NCBI GenBank assembly: GCA_031272345.1
Contig: JAISTZ010000028.1
Location: 1 to 10,595, forward strand
Reading direction: 5' to 3'
Source: Spirochaetaceae bacterium
GTDB lineage: Bacteria; Spirochaetota; Spirochaetia; Treponematales; Treponemataceae
DNA: 10,595 nt
Shown here in pieces: positions 1 through 5,704 of this stretch (position 1 is its first letter; each line of letters starts with the position of its first letter). The notes beneath the pieces were generated by a model. That model was not told the DNA's origin and searched no databases. It saw nothing but the letters and a program-made list of their open reading frames with translations. A program made the position numbers and the translations under genes.

Positions 1-435
1 TTTATCCTCATGGGCGGGGTATTCATCGCGTCCCAAATCATACACGCCGAATTCAGCCGCCCCGCGCTTTCCACGGGAATCGTGTTTGCCGGTGAATGGA
101 TCAACCGCTATAACTTTGACTGGCGGGGTTATGATGACAATCTGTACGACATCAGCGTTGCCCAAGAGGAAAACAACATACCGGGAGATGTCATCATCAC
201 CGGCGACGAAGTTACGGTCGAGGCCGGCGACGCCAAGACCATCACCTTGAACGCCGACCTCACCATCCCGGACGGCGTCACCCTGCGGATCCCCGAGGGC
301 TGGACCCTGAAACTGGACGGCCAGACCCTCACCATAGAGCCCGGCGGCACGGTCCTGTGCTCAGAGTGGACGGGGGCAGGGTTTGTTGCGGGCAACCTGA
401 CGCCGGAATTGGGCAGCGGGACCATTACGGATTAG
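1..435 (+). CDS. C-terminal part of an unrecognised, beta-rich, probably surface protein (partial)
   Basis: The frame is open to the left edge (three codons precede the first ATG at 10) and ends at TAG 433-435. No ribosome binding site is visible before ATG 10, so the true start probably lies outside the window. The visible ~144 residues have two parts. The first, up to about residue 55, is rich in aromatics and Asp and matches no family I know. The second is a run of short alternating strands with a repeating rhythm of the type T-I-P-D-G-V-T-L / W-T-L-K-L-D-G-Q-T-L, ending in a GGT-V-containing segment. Such repeats are common in extracellular beta-solenoid or adhesin-like proteins, so a surface location is inferred. 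No catalytic motif is seen. A 5-bp hairpin follows the stop and the cysK promoter begins 17 nt downstream, so this gene is transcribed separately from cysK. Confidence 0.6.
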   Translation, partial: FILMGGVFIASQIIHAEFSRPALSTGIVFAGEWINRYNFDWRGYDDNLYDISVAQEENNIPGDVIITGDEVTVEAGDAKTITLNADLTIPDGVTLRIPEGWTLKLDGQTLTIEPGGTVLCSEWTGAGFVAGNLTPELGSGTITD

Positions 436-436
436 C

Positions 437-452
437 GGGGCCTTGCGGCCCT
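437..452 (+). terminator. short GC hairpin after the first gene, no U-tract
   Basis: GGGCC (438-442), loop TTGC, GGCCC (447-451) forms a 5-bp stem, with a possible G-U closing pair, starting 2 nt after the TAG stop. It is followed by CTTGACAGG rather than a T-run, so it is not a classical intrinsic terminator. Its 3' edge abuts the cysK -35 box. Confidence 0.3.
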
Positions 453-481
453 TGACAGGGGACTCATTTTTACCTTACAAT
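452..481 (+). promoter_or_regulatory. sigma70-type promoter of cysK
   Basis: A perfect TTGACA (452-457) is separated by 18 bp from TACAAT (476-481), a 5/6 match to TATAAT. Transcription would start near 488, giving a leader of about 30 nt that holds the GGAGG at 509-513, 6 nt before the cysK ATG. The leader is too short for a T-box or SAM riboswitch. Confidence 0.7.
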
Positions 482-519
482 TCATACAGAACTACTAAGA
501 AAAAAAACGGAGGCACTGT

Positions 520-1440
520 ATGGCACGGGCGGAAAAAATCACGGACCTGATCGGCAACACGCCGATTGTCAGAATCAACAAGATCAACGACGGGGGCGCG
601 GAAGTGTACGTGAAGCTGGAGGCTTTCAATCCCCTTCACAGCGTAAAAGACAGGATCGCCCTGGCCCTCATCGAGGCCGGGGAAAAGGACGGCAGGATAA
701 AGCCCGGCACGGTGCTCATCGAGCCCACCAGCGGCAACACGGGCATCGGCCTGGCCTACATCGCCGCGGTCAAGGGCTACCGGATCATCCTGACCATGCC
801 CGACACCATGAGCATCGAGCGGCGGAAGCTCCTCCGGGCCTTCGGGGCGGAGCTGGAGCTCACCGAGGGGGCCAAGGGCATGAAGGGCGCCATCGCCAGG
901 GCCGAGGAACTCGCCAGGGTGACCCCCAATTCCTTCATCCCCCAGCAGTTCGACAATCCGGCGAACCCCCTGATTCACGAAAAAACCACGGGCCCGGAGA
1001 TCTGGAAGGACACGGACGGCAAGGTCGACATCCTGGTGGGGGGCGTCGGCACAGGGGGCACCATCACCGGGGCGGGCAAATTCCTCAAGGCAAAAAAGCC
1101 CGCCCTCAAGGTCGTGGCGGTGGAGCCCGAGGCGTCCCCGGTGCTTTCCGGGGGACAGCCGGGGCCCCATAAAATCCAGGGGATCGGCGCGGGGTTCGCC
1201 CCCAGGGTGCTCGACCTGGGCCTGGTGGACGAGGTGTACAAGAGCAGCCACGAGAAGGCCGGTGAAACGGCCCGGCTCCTGGCCAAAAAGGAGGGGATCT
1301 TCGCGGGGATTTCCTCCGGCGCGGCCCTGGAAGCGGCCCTGACCCTTTCCAGGCGGCCGGAAAACAGGGGAAAGACCATCGTGGCCGTGCTCCCGGACAC
1401 GGGGGAGCGCTATCTTTCCACCTGGCTCTGGGAGGAGTGA
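520..1440 (+). CDS. cysK: cysteine synthase (O-acetylserine sulfhydrylase)
   Basis: A PLP enzyme that makes L-cysteine and acetate from O-acetyl-L-serine and sulfide, in the cytoplasm. The 306 residues match the usual family length of about 310. Fold-type II landmarks appear in order: NPLHSVKDR with K43 as the PLP Schiff-base lysine; PTSGNTG at 69-75, the substrate carboxylate loop; MPDTMS at 93-98; the phosphate-binding GTGGT at 177-181; HKIQGIGAGF at 217-226; and GISSGAA with S266, which contacts the PLP ring nitrogen. The absence of an N-terminal haem domain or C-terminal CBS domains argues against cystathionine beta-synthase. The start is fixed by GGAGG 6 nt upstream. The gene has its own strong promoter and stands ahead of lspA with no functional link. 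CysK versus CysM specificity cannot be settled by eye; the motif set favours CysK. Confidence 0.95.
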   Translation: MARAEKITDLIGNTPIVRINKINDGGAEVYVKLEAFNPLHSVKDRIALALIEAGEKDGRIKPGTVLIEPTSGNTGIGLAYIAAVKGYRIILTMPDTMSIERRKLLRAFGAELELTEGAKGMKGAIARAEELARVTPNSFIPQQFDNPANPLIHEKTTGPEIWKDTDGKVDILVGGVGTGGTITGAGKFLKAKKPALKVVAVEPEASPVLSGGQPGPHKIQGIGAGFAPRVLDLGLVDEVYKSSHEKAGETARLLAKKEGIFAGISSGAALEAALTLSRRPENRGKTIVAVLPDTGERYLSTWLWEE

Positions 1441-1449
1441 CGGCCGGGG

Positions 1450-1478
1450 TGGACACGATTATTTTTTCTCGTTACTAT
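1450..1478 (+). promoter_or_regulatory. putative promoter placing the lspA transcript start at its ATG
   Basis: TGGACA (1450-1455) and TACTAT (1473-1478) are separated by 17 bp. The expected transcription start, about 7 nt after the -10, falls at 1484-1486, on the first base of the lspA ATG at 1485. No Shine-Dalgarno lies between the -10 and this ATG. Read at face value, this predicts a leaderless mRNA. Confidence 0.45.
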
Positions 1479-1484
1479 TTCCCT

Positions 1485-2153
1485 ATGTCCGATGAACCTG
1501 TGGCCATAGAATTTGAGGCCCCCCCCACGGTGGCGGAAAAAATCGTCCCCCTTGCGCTGACGGTCCTTCTGTTTACCCTCGACCAGGTCACCAAACTCCT
1601 GGTGCTGCGCCTGATTCCGCCCTACACCATCGGGGCGTCCTTTTTCGGGGGCTTCCTCCGGATCATCCACGTGACCAACCCCGGAATCGCCTTCAGCTTC
1701 GGCACGGGCCTGCCGGAGGAGGTCAGGCGGATCCTCTTTGCCCTGGCGCCCCTGGCCATCGTGGTGATTGTGCTCGTGATTTACTTCCGCAGCAAGGACT
1801 TCACCACCCTGCAACGGTGGTCCATCGCGGGAATCGCCGGGGGGGGCCTGGGGAATCTCTTCGACCGGTTTTTCAGGAAAGACGGGGTTATTGATTTTAT
1901 CGACGTGCAATTTTTCGGCATATTCGGCCTGGACCGGTGGCCCACCTTTAACGTGGCGGATATGTCGGTGCTCATCTCCGGGGTGATTTTGCTGTGTTCG
2001 TTTATGCGGGCCCTCAGCAGGGAGAGCGCCCTGGAAAAGCAGCGGGAGGAGGAGCTTCAGCTAAAGTCGGCGTCCATGTCGTCGTCAAAGTCGAATTCCT
2101 CCCCCTCCGGGGAAGTTTCCCCGGCGGTCACCTTGCCGAAGTCCTCGTCGTAA
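1485..2153 (+). CDS. lspA: lipoprotein signal peptidase (signal peptidase II)
   Basis: An inner-membrane aspartyl protease that removes the signal peptide from diacylglyceryl-modified prolipoproteins. From ATG 1485 the protein has 222 residues. It shows the family signatures: LDQVTK (32-37) in the first membrane helix, NPGIAFSFG (65-73), GGGLGNLFDR with catalytic D127, and FNVADMS with catalytic D159. There are four hydrophobic segments, at about 20-42, 82-101, 112-126 and 160-175. It is longer than usual because of a C-terminal Ser-rich tail (about 195-222), encoded where the gene runs through the convergent acidic gene; no known LspA role requires it. The start is uncertain. GTG 1437 overlaps the cysK stop (GTGA) but has GGAGGA directly abutting it, and GTG 1449 lies 12 nt after that GGAGGA. 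ATG 1485 gives the most typical N-terminus but has no Shine-Dalgarno; a promoter reads into it directly. Confidence 0.9.
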   Translation: MSDEPVAIEFEAPPTVAEKIVPLALTVLLFTLDQVTKLLVLRLIPPYTIGASFFGGFLRIIHVTNPGIAFSFGTGLPEEVRRILFALAPLAIVVIVLVIYFRSKDFTTLQRWSIAGIAGGGLGNLFDRFFRKDGVIDFIDVQFFGIFGLDRWPTFNVADMSVLISGVILLCSFMRALSRESALEKQREEELQLKSASMSSSKSNSSPSGEVSPAVTLPKSSS

Positions 2154-2293
2154 AGGTCGTCCCCGGCTTCATCCTCCAGGGGGTCGTCGGCCTCCGCCCC
2201 GGCATCGGGGCCGTCGTCGAAGTCTTCGTCAAAGCCGTATTCGATGTCCGCAAAAAGCGACGGATGCTTTACAAAATCACTTTCTTCCACCAT
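2057..2293 (-). CDS. small, highly acidic protein of unknown function
   Basis: A 78-residue protein starting at ATG 2293-2291, with AAGGGA about 7 nt upstream and stop at 2057. Roughly 40% of the residues are Asp or Glu, in runs such as DEDFDD and DFDDDMDADF, with regularly spaced Phe/Tyr. There is no signal peptide, membrane segment or Cys. Composition and size suggest an intrinsically disordered acidic protein that could bind basic partners, resembling acidic tails such as the RNA polymerase delta C-terminus, but I do not recognise the family and assign no function. Three things support it as real: a good Shine-Dalgarno, a near-consensus promoter just upstream, and the start codon placed between them. 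The last 97 bp overlap the 3' end of lspA tail to tail. It is divergent from rpsF. Confidence 0.65.
   Translation of the reverse strand: MVEESDFVKHPSLFADIEYGFDEDFDDGPDAGAEADDPLEDEAGDDLYDEDFGKVTAGETSPEGEEFDFDDDMDADFS
2107..2124. other. strong hairpin inside the lspA / acidic-gene convergent overlap
   Basis: CCGGGGAA (2107-2114) and TTCCCCGG (2117-2124) form a perfect inverted repeat separated by GT, giving a 7-bp stem with loop AGTT. It sits about 30 nt before the lspA stop and about 50 nt before the acidic-gene stop, and forms in both transcripts. No U-tract follows on either strand, so a terminator role is uncertain. Confidence 0.4.
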
Positions 2294-2324
2294 GAAACTT
2301 CCCTTAGAAAAAAAGCGGTTATTT

Positions 2325-2353
2325 AGAATACGGCGGCCTCCCCGGTGTGTCAA
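2325..2353 (-). promoter_or_regulatory. promoter of the small acidic gene
   Basis: On the minus strand, a perfect TTGACA (2353-2348), a 17-bp spacer, then TATTCT (2330-2325). The start would be near 2318, leaving a 25-nt leader with a Shine-Dalgarno before ATG 2293. The same -10 hexamer is used at pyrB. Confidence 0.65.
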
Positions 2354-2394
2354 GGGGCCATGGGGTTGGATTGTGACGTGGCCGGGGGCGGCGG

Positions 2395-2445
2395 AAAAAA
2401 AAATTCGCCGAAGCCCTTGACTCCCCCGGCGGAACGTGATAGGCT
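2395..2445 (+). promoter_or_regulatory. promoter of the rpsF-ssb-rpsR-rplI-dnaB operon
   Basis: TTGACT (2417-2422), a 17-bp spacer, then TAGGCT (2440-2445). The -10 is weak (3/6) but is preceded by TGA at 2437-2439, an extended -10 motif. An A9TT tract at 2395-2405 lies where an UP element would contact RNA polymerase alpha, as in many ribosomal promoters. The start is expected near 2452. It is divergent from the acidic-gene promoter, about 64 bp away. Confidence 0.55.
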
Positions 2446-2469
2446 TACCGAACCTTGGGGCGGGAAGGG

Positions 2470-2500
2470 GCCGGAAATCCGGCGCTCTTCCGCTTCCGGC
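2470..2500 (+). promoter_or_regulatory. rpsF leader with two mutually exclusive hairpins
   Basis: GCCGGAA (2470-2476) can pair with TTCCGGC (2494-2500), making a 7-bp stem that encloses a CCG-containing loop. Alternatively GCCGG (2470-2474) pairs locally with CCGGC (2479-2483). The element ends 6 nt before the rpsF Shine-Dalgarno (TAAGGAG, 2507-2513). Leaders of rpsF operons in many bacteria carry a structure with an exposed CCG that binds the S6:S18 complex for autoregulation. Whether this leader is such an element is an inference. Confidence 0.35.
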
Positions 2501-2520
2501 AGTCCATAAGGAGAAAAAAA

Positions 2521-2802
2521 GTGCGAAAGTACGAACTCATGATGATTTTTCCCATCGAGGAAGAATTAAGCAAAACGGGCCTGGAGGGCGTAAAAGCCGT
2601 TCTGGGCGAATTCGGGGCTGAAATCGAAAAAGAAGAGCCCTTCGGCGACCGGGACCTGTGCTACGAAATCAAAAAACAAACCCGTGGCCGCTTTGTCCTC
2701 CTTGTCATCAAGGTAAACCCCGCAAGGATCGTCGAAATCGAAGGCCGGTTCAAGCTCAACAAGGACGTGCTCAAATACCTGTTCGTCCGGATCGAAGGCT
2801 AG
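2521..2802 (+). CDS. rpsF: 30S ribosomal protein S6
   Basis: A 93-residue S6, the usual core length. It binds S18 and the central domain of 16S rRNA on the platform of the small subunit. The opening MRKYELMMIF and the closing LNKDVLKYLFVRIEG are typical of the family, and there is no long C-terminal extension. The start is GTG 2521, 7 nt after TAAGGAG (2507-2513). An upstream in-frame ATG at 2455 would add 22 basic residues unknown in S6 and is rejected. First gene of the five-gene operon; ssb follows after 12 nt. Confidence 0.95.
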   Translation: MRKYELMMIFPIEEELSKTGLEGVKAVLGEFGAEIEKEEPFGDRDLCYEIKKQTRGRFVLLVIKVNPARIVEIEGRFKLNKDVLKYLFVRIEG

Positions 2803-2814
2803 GCGGAGGTTCCG

Positions 2815-3297
2815 ATGAGTGACGTCAACCACGTGATTTTGATCGGCAGGCTCACCAGGGACGCCGAATTAAAGTACACCGCCGGGGGGTACCCGATTTC
2901 CAACTTCGCCATCGCCGTGAACCGCAGAAAAAAAAGCGGGGACCAATGGGTAGACGAGGTGAGCTACTTCGACATCACCCTCTTCGGCAAATCCGCGGAG
3001 GCCCTCAAGCAATACCTGGTCAAGGGCAAGCAGGTGGCCGTCGAAGGCGAACTCAGGCAGGACCGCTGGGAACAGGACGGCCAGCCCCGGAGCAAGGTGG
3101 TGATTGTGGCGAACAACGTGCAGCTTCTCGGCGGCGGCCAGTCCACGGGCGGCTCCGGCCCCGCGCAAAGCGGCTATCCCCCCCAGGGAGCTCCGGCCCA
3201 GCGGTACTCCCCGCCCCAGGGGGACCCCCCCCAGACCCAGGACCCCCCCCGGCAGGGCGGGTACGAAGACGACTTTGAGGACGATATTCCGTTCTAA
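2815..3297 (+). CDS. ssb: single-stranded DNA-binding protein
   Basis: A 160-residue SSB that coats ssDNA during replication and repair. The N-terminal OB fold (about 1-105) opens MSDVNHVILIGRLTRDAELKY and contains SYFDITLFGKSAEALKQYL and VVIVANNVQLL. A Gly/Pro/Gln-rich disordered linker (about 106-148) follows. The protein ends DDFEDDIPF, the acidic tip that recruits partner proteins. Aromatic F and W residues for base stacking are present (F31, W46, F53, W69). GGAGG (2805-2809) lies 5 nt before the ATG. Its position between the S6 and S18 genes is the conserved arrangement; the DnaB helicase in the same operon works at the same forks. Confidence 0.96.
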   Translation: MSDVNHVILIGRLTRDAELKYTAGGYPISNFAIAVNRRKKSGDQWVDEVSYFDITLFGKSAEALKQYLVKGKQVAVEGELRQDRWEQDGQPRSKVVIVANNVQLLGGGQSTGGSGPAQSGYPPQGAPAQRYSPPQGDPPQTQDPPRQGGYEDDFEDDIPF

Positions 3298-3318
3298 CCC
3301 AAAAATTTAGGAGACACT

Positions 3319-3627
3319 ATGAGTGACGAATTAAACATGGACACACCCCCCGAACCCCAGCCCCAGGAGAACCTCCGGGACGGGGACGAGCGCATGGGCC
3401 GGCCCCAAAGGAACAAGACCTTTTTCCGGAAACGGGTGTGCAGATTCTGCGCCCAAAAGGCAAAGATCGACTACAAGGACCCGGACGCCCTGCGCCGGTT
3501 CACCACCGAGCGGGGCAAGATTCTTCCCCGCCGCATGACGGGCACCTGCGCCAAACACCAGAGGCGCCTTGCCGCGGAGATAAAACGGGCCAGGGCGATC
3601 TGCCTCCTGCCCTTTGTGTCGGAATAA
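3319..3627 (+). CDS. rpsR: 30S ribosomal protein S18, cysteine-containing form with N-terminal extension
   Basis: S18 pairs with S6 on the small-subunit platform. The core is KTFFRKRVCRFCAQKAKIDYKD through LLPFVSE. At 102 residues it is longer than the usual 75-80 because of an acidic, Pro-rich N-terminal extension of about 30 residues. C41xxC44 and C77xxH80 are positioned as a possible metal site, a cysteine-containing form seen in some bacterial S18 proteins; zinc binding is inferred. TTTAGGAG (3306-3313) lies 5 nt before the ATG. The start is accepted because the next in-frame Met (M7 or M26) has no Shine-Dalgarno. An 81-nt gap with a hairpin separates it from rplI, the widest gap inside this operon. 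Confidence 0.95.
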   Translation: MSDELNMDTPPEPQPQENLRDGDERMGRPQRNKTFFRKRVCRFCAQKAKIDYKDPDALRRFTTERGKILPRRMTGTCAKHQRRLAAEIKRARAICLLPFVSE

Positions 3628-3661
3628 CCCCCGGGGGCCGCCCCTTGGGGCAGTCCCTTTG

Positions 3662-3696
3662 CGCGTCCAAACTCCGTGGGCGCGGAAACTTTTTTT
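3662..3696 (+). terminator. possible attenuator between rpsR and rplI
   Basis: CGCGTCC (3662-3668) pairs with GGGCGCG (3678-3684) in a 7-bp stem with one G-U pair and a 9-nt loop. GAAAC and then seven Ts (3690-3696) follow. The 5-nt gap before the T-run makes it imperfect, but it could reduce transcription into rplI and dnaB. The T-run runs directly into the rplI Shine-Dalgarno (AGGAG, 3697-3701). A second small dyad, GCCC (3640-3643) with GGGC (3648-3651), lies just upstream. Confidence 0.35.
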
Positions 3697-3708
3697 AGGA
3701 GCTTGAAC

Positions 3709-4284
3709 ATGAAAGTCATTTGAAAACAGGATGTCAAATACCGCGGAGAAGAGGGTGACGTAAAAACCGTAGCCAACGGCTATGCCAGGAACTACCTCGT
3801 CCCCAGGGACCTCGCCGTGCCCCACAACGCCGTCACCCTGGCGTACTTTGAAAGCCGCAAGACCGAGATCGAGGAGCGCAAGACCGCAAAGCGCAACGAC
3901 GCCCAGGGGCTCAAGGAAAAACTCGAAGCCCTCACGGTGGAAATCGTCATGTCCTCGGGGCCCACGGGCAAACTCTACGGGGCGGTCACCAACCAGACCG
4001 TCGCGGAGGAGCTCGCCAAACTGGGGTTCGACATCGAACGGAAGCGCATCGAGATCCCCGGCCTCACCATAAAACACACGGGCAAATACACCGCCAACAT
4101 CCACCTCTACGAATCATCCTCGGCGGACGTGCCGGTGGTCGTGCTGAGCCAGGAGGAGGCCGCGGCAAAGAAGGCCAGGGCCGCTGAGGAAGCCAGGGCC
4201 GTGCAAAGGCAGGCCCAGGAAAAACCGGCGGAACCGGAAGCGGCGGAAAAACCTGAAGAACCGGCAGTCCCCCAGGCAGAATAA
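3709..4284 (+). CDS. rplI: 50S ribosomal protein L9, interrupted by an in-frame TGA at codon 5
   Basis: L9 binds 23S rRNA near the L1 stalk and helps maintain reading fidelity. The gene has AGGAG 7 nt before ATG 3709, then M-K-V-I, then TGA at 3721-3723, then an uninterrupted L9: KQDVKYRGEEGDV, NGYARNYLVP, a helical linker, the C-terminal domain with GPTGKLYGAVTNQTVAEEL, and an Ala/Glu/Pro-rich tail of about 45 residues not usual in L9. The total is 192 codons including both stops. Codon 5 is normally Leu, and one base change (TTA to TGA) would explain the stop. The only in-frame restart before the conserved region ends is GTG 3817, which lacks a Shine-Dalgarno and would lose 36 residues of the rRNA-binding domain. 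The rest shows no decay, so a recent mutation, a sequencing error or read-through are the live options. L9 is non-essential in some bacteria. Confidence 0.85.
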
Positions 4285-5639
4285 TGGCCCCTCCGCTCCT
4301 CAAGGACAAGGTCCCGCCCCACAACACCGAGGCGGAACAGGCCGTGCTGGGCGCCCTGCTCCTTGACGGGAACGCGGTCAGCAAGGTAGCGCCGGTCCTG
4401 CACCCGGACACCTTCTACTCAAAGCGTCATTCCCTTATCTATGAGGCTATCATCTCCCTCTATTCCGGGGGGGAGCCCGTGGACACCATAACCCTCAAGG
4501 ACAAGCTCATCTCCCTGGGGAAGCTCGAAGAAGCCGGGGGGGTCGTGTACCTGAGCGGCCTCACCGACACGGTGCCCACGAGCGCCAATGTGGACTACTA
4601 CGCCAACATGGTCCTGGACGCCTCCATCCGCAGGGAGCTGATCAAGCTCTCCTCGGAGGTCATCGCCGAATCCCACGACGAAACCAAAGAGAGCCGCCAG
4701 GTGCTGGAGGCGGCCCAGAAGAAAATCCTGGGCATGTCCGGGTTGGGCCAGGGGCAGGAAATCCTCCCCATGACCGTCACGGTGAAGCACACCTTCGACA
4801 TCATCTCCGAGCGGATGCAGAACCACAACGCCTACACGGGCATCCCCTCGGGGATCACCGACCTGGACAACCTCACCGGGGGGTTCCAGAACTCGGAGCT
4901 CATCATCATCGGGGCGCGGCCCTCCGTCGGCAAGACCGCCCTGGCCCTCACCATGATTCAGCACATCGCAATCGAAAAAAAAATTCCCGCGGCCTTCTTC
5001 TCCCTGGAAATGCCCCACCAGCACATCGGCATGAGGCTCCTCGCGCAGGTCGCCAAGCTTGATTCCGCCAGACTGCGCACGGGACTCCTTACGCAAAGGG
5101 ATTTTGTCGAACTTCAGAGGGCCGCAGGGGACTGCTACGAGGCCCCCCTGTTCATCATGGATTCCCCCACCGCAAAGATCCTGGACCTGGGAGCCCTGGC
5201 CCGCCGTCTGGTGTTCGAGTCGGGCATAAAAATCATCTTTATCGACTACATTTCCCTCATCACCAGCGACGACTCCTCCAAGGAACGGCATTTGCAGGTG
5301 GCCGAGTTCTCCCGGTCCCTCAAGGGCCTCGCCAGGGAGCTGAACATCCCCGTGGTGGCCCTCTCCCAGCTCAACCGGGACACGGAAAAAACCAGGCACA
5401 AGCCCACCCTGGCGGACATCCGGGAATCCGGGTCCATCGAGCAGGACGCGGACGTGGTGCTCTTCATCCACCGGGACAAGGAGAAGCAGGCCGAGGACAA
5501 GTCCAGGTCCCTGGACACGGAGCTGATCCTGGCAAAACAGCGGAACGGCCCCATCGGGTCGGTGTTCGTGCGGTTCTTCCCCACCTACACCAAGTTCGAA
5601 AACGCCGCCCCGGGGGACGCCCAGGGGGAGGGATACTAA
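4284..5639 (+). CDS. dnaB: replicative DNA helicase
   Basis: A hexameric 5'-to-3' helicase that unwinds DNA at the replication fork and recruits primase. The 451 residues match the normal length. The N-terminal primase-interaction domain opens PPHNTEAEQAVLGALLLD (11-28). A linker helix leads to the RecA-like motor: Walker A GARPSVGKT (210-218, K217), FSLEMP, Walker B IIFIDY (317-322, D321), the SQLNR motif, and RESGSIEQDADVVLFIHR, which carries the family-conserved arginine and glutamate. No intein is present. The ATG shares its A with the rplI stop (TAATG), and only a weak AGGCAG precedes it, so translation is probably coupled to rplI; the TGA early in rplI could therefore affect dnaB output. 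It ends the operon, with a small hairpin 2 nt after the stop. Confidence 0.96.
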   Translation: MAPPLLKDKVPPHNTEAEQAVLGALLLDGNAVSKVAPVLHPDTFYSKRHSLIYEAIISLYSGGEPVDTITLKDKLISLGKLEEAGGVVYLSGLTDTVPTSANVDYYANMVLDASIRRELIKLSSEVIAESHDETKESRQVLEAAQKKILGMSGLGQGQEILPMTVTVKHTFDIISERMQNHNAYTGIPSGITDLDNLTGGFQNSELIIIGARPSVGKTALALTMIQHIAIEKKIPAAFFSLEMPHQHIGMRLLAQVAKLDSARLRTGLLTQRDFVELQRAAGDCYEAPLFIMDSPTAKILDLGALARRLVFESGIKIIFIDYISLITSDDSSKERHLQVAEFSRSLKGLARELNIPVVALSQLNRDTEKTRHKPTLADIRESGSIEQDADVVLFIHRDKEKQAEDKSRSLDTELILAKQRNGPIGSVFVRFFPTYTKFENAAPGDAQGEGY

Positions 5640-5640
5640 A

Positions 5641-5658
5641 AAGACCGCCCCAGGTCTT
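5641..5658 (+). terminator. hairpin after dnaB, no U-tract
   Basis: AAGACC (5641-5646), a 6-nt loop, then GGTCTT (5653-5658), a perfect 6-bp stem beginning 2 nt after the TAA. It is followed by GTCATTCC, not a T-run. Its 3' arm overlaps the pyrB -35 box, as the hairpin before cysK nearly does. Confidence 0.3.
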
Positions 5659-5685
5659 GTCATTCCTTTCGGTTTGGGGTATTCT
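5657..5685 (+). promoter_or_regulatory. promoter of the pyrBIC operon
   Basis: TTGTCA (5657-5662), a 17-bp spacer, then TATTCT (5680-5685). The start would be near 5692, giving a leader of only about 13 nt that contains AAGGGGG, 4 nt before the ATG. That leaves no room for a PyrR-type or UTP-sensing attenuator, so any regulation must act at initiation. Confidence 0.55.
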
Positions 5686-5704
5686 GGATTTTCAAGGGGG
5701 CGCT

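Noticed and set aside
475..1251. 258-residue minus-strand frame opposite cysK
   Set aside because: Shadow of GC-rich cysK codons; cysK has every catalytic motif on the plus strand.
3721..3723. TGA in rplI as selenocysteine or Trp
   Set aside because: L9 needs Leu here, no selenocysteine insertion stem is evident after it, and TGA clearly terminates cysK and pyrC while Trp is TGG throughout.
3709..3780. Programmed +1 frameshift at ATT-TGA in rplI, by analogy to prfB
   Set aside because: The +1 frame soon meets TAA near 3770 and does not encode L9, so a shift would not rescue the protein.
3782..4072. Plus-strand frame inside rplI in another phase
   Set aside because: Arg/Ser/Pro-rich shadow; the L9 frame carries the conserved residues.
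3331..4104. 257-residue minus-strand frame spanning rpsR and rplI
   Set aside because: It covers two recognised ribosomal genes in antisense; its continuity across the rplI TGA is chance in GC-rich DNA.
4419..5663. 414-residue minus-strand frame opposite dnaB
   Set aside because: It mirrors dnaB codon by codon; low-complexity Gly/Val/Leu/Asp composition, no ribosome binding site and no recognisable domain.
5640..5704. PyrR-type attenuator ahead of pyrB
   Set aside because: The predicted leader is only about 13 nt, and no terminator/anti-terminator pair is present.
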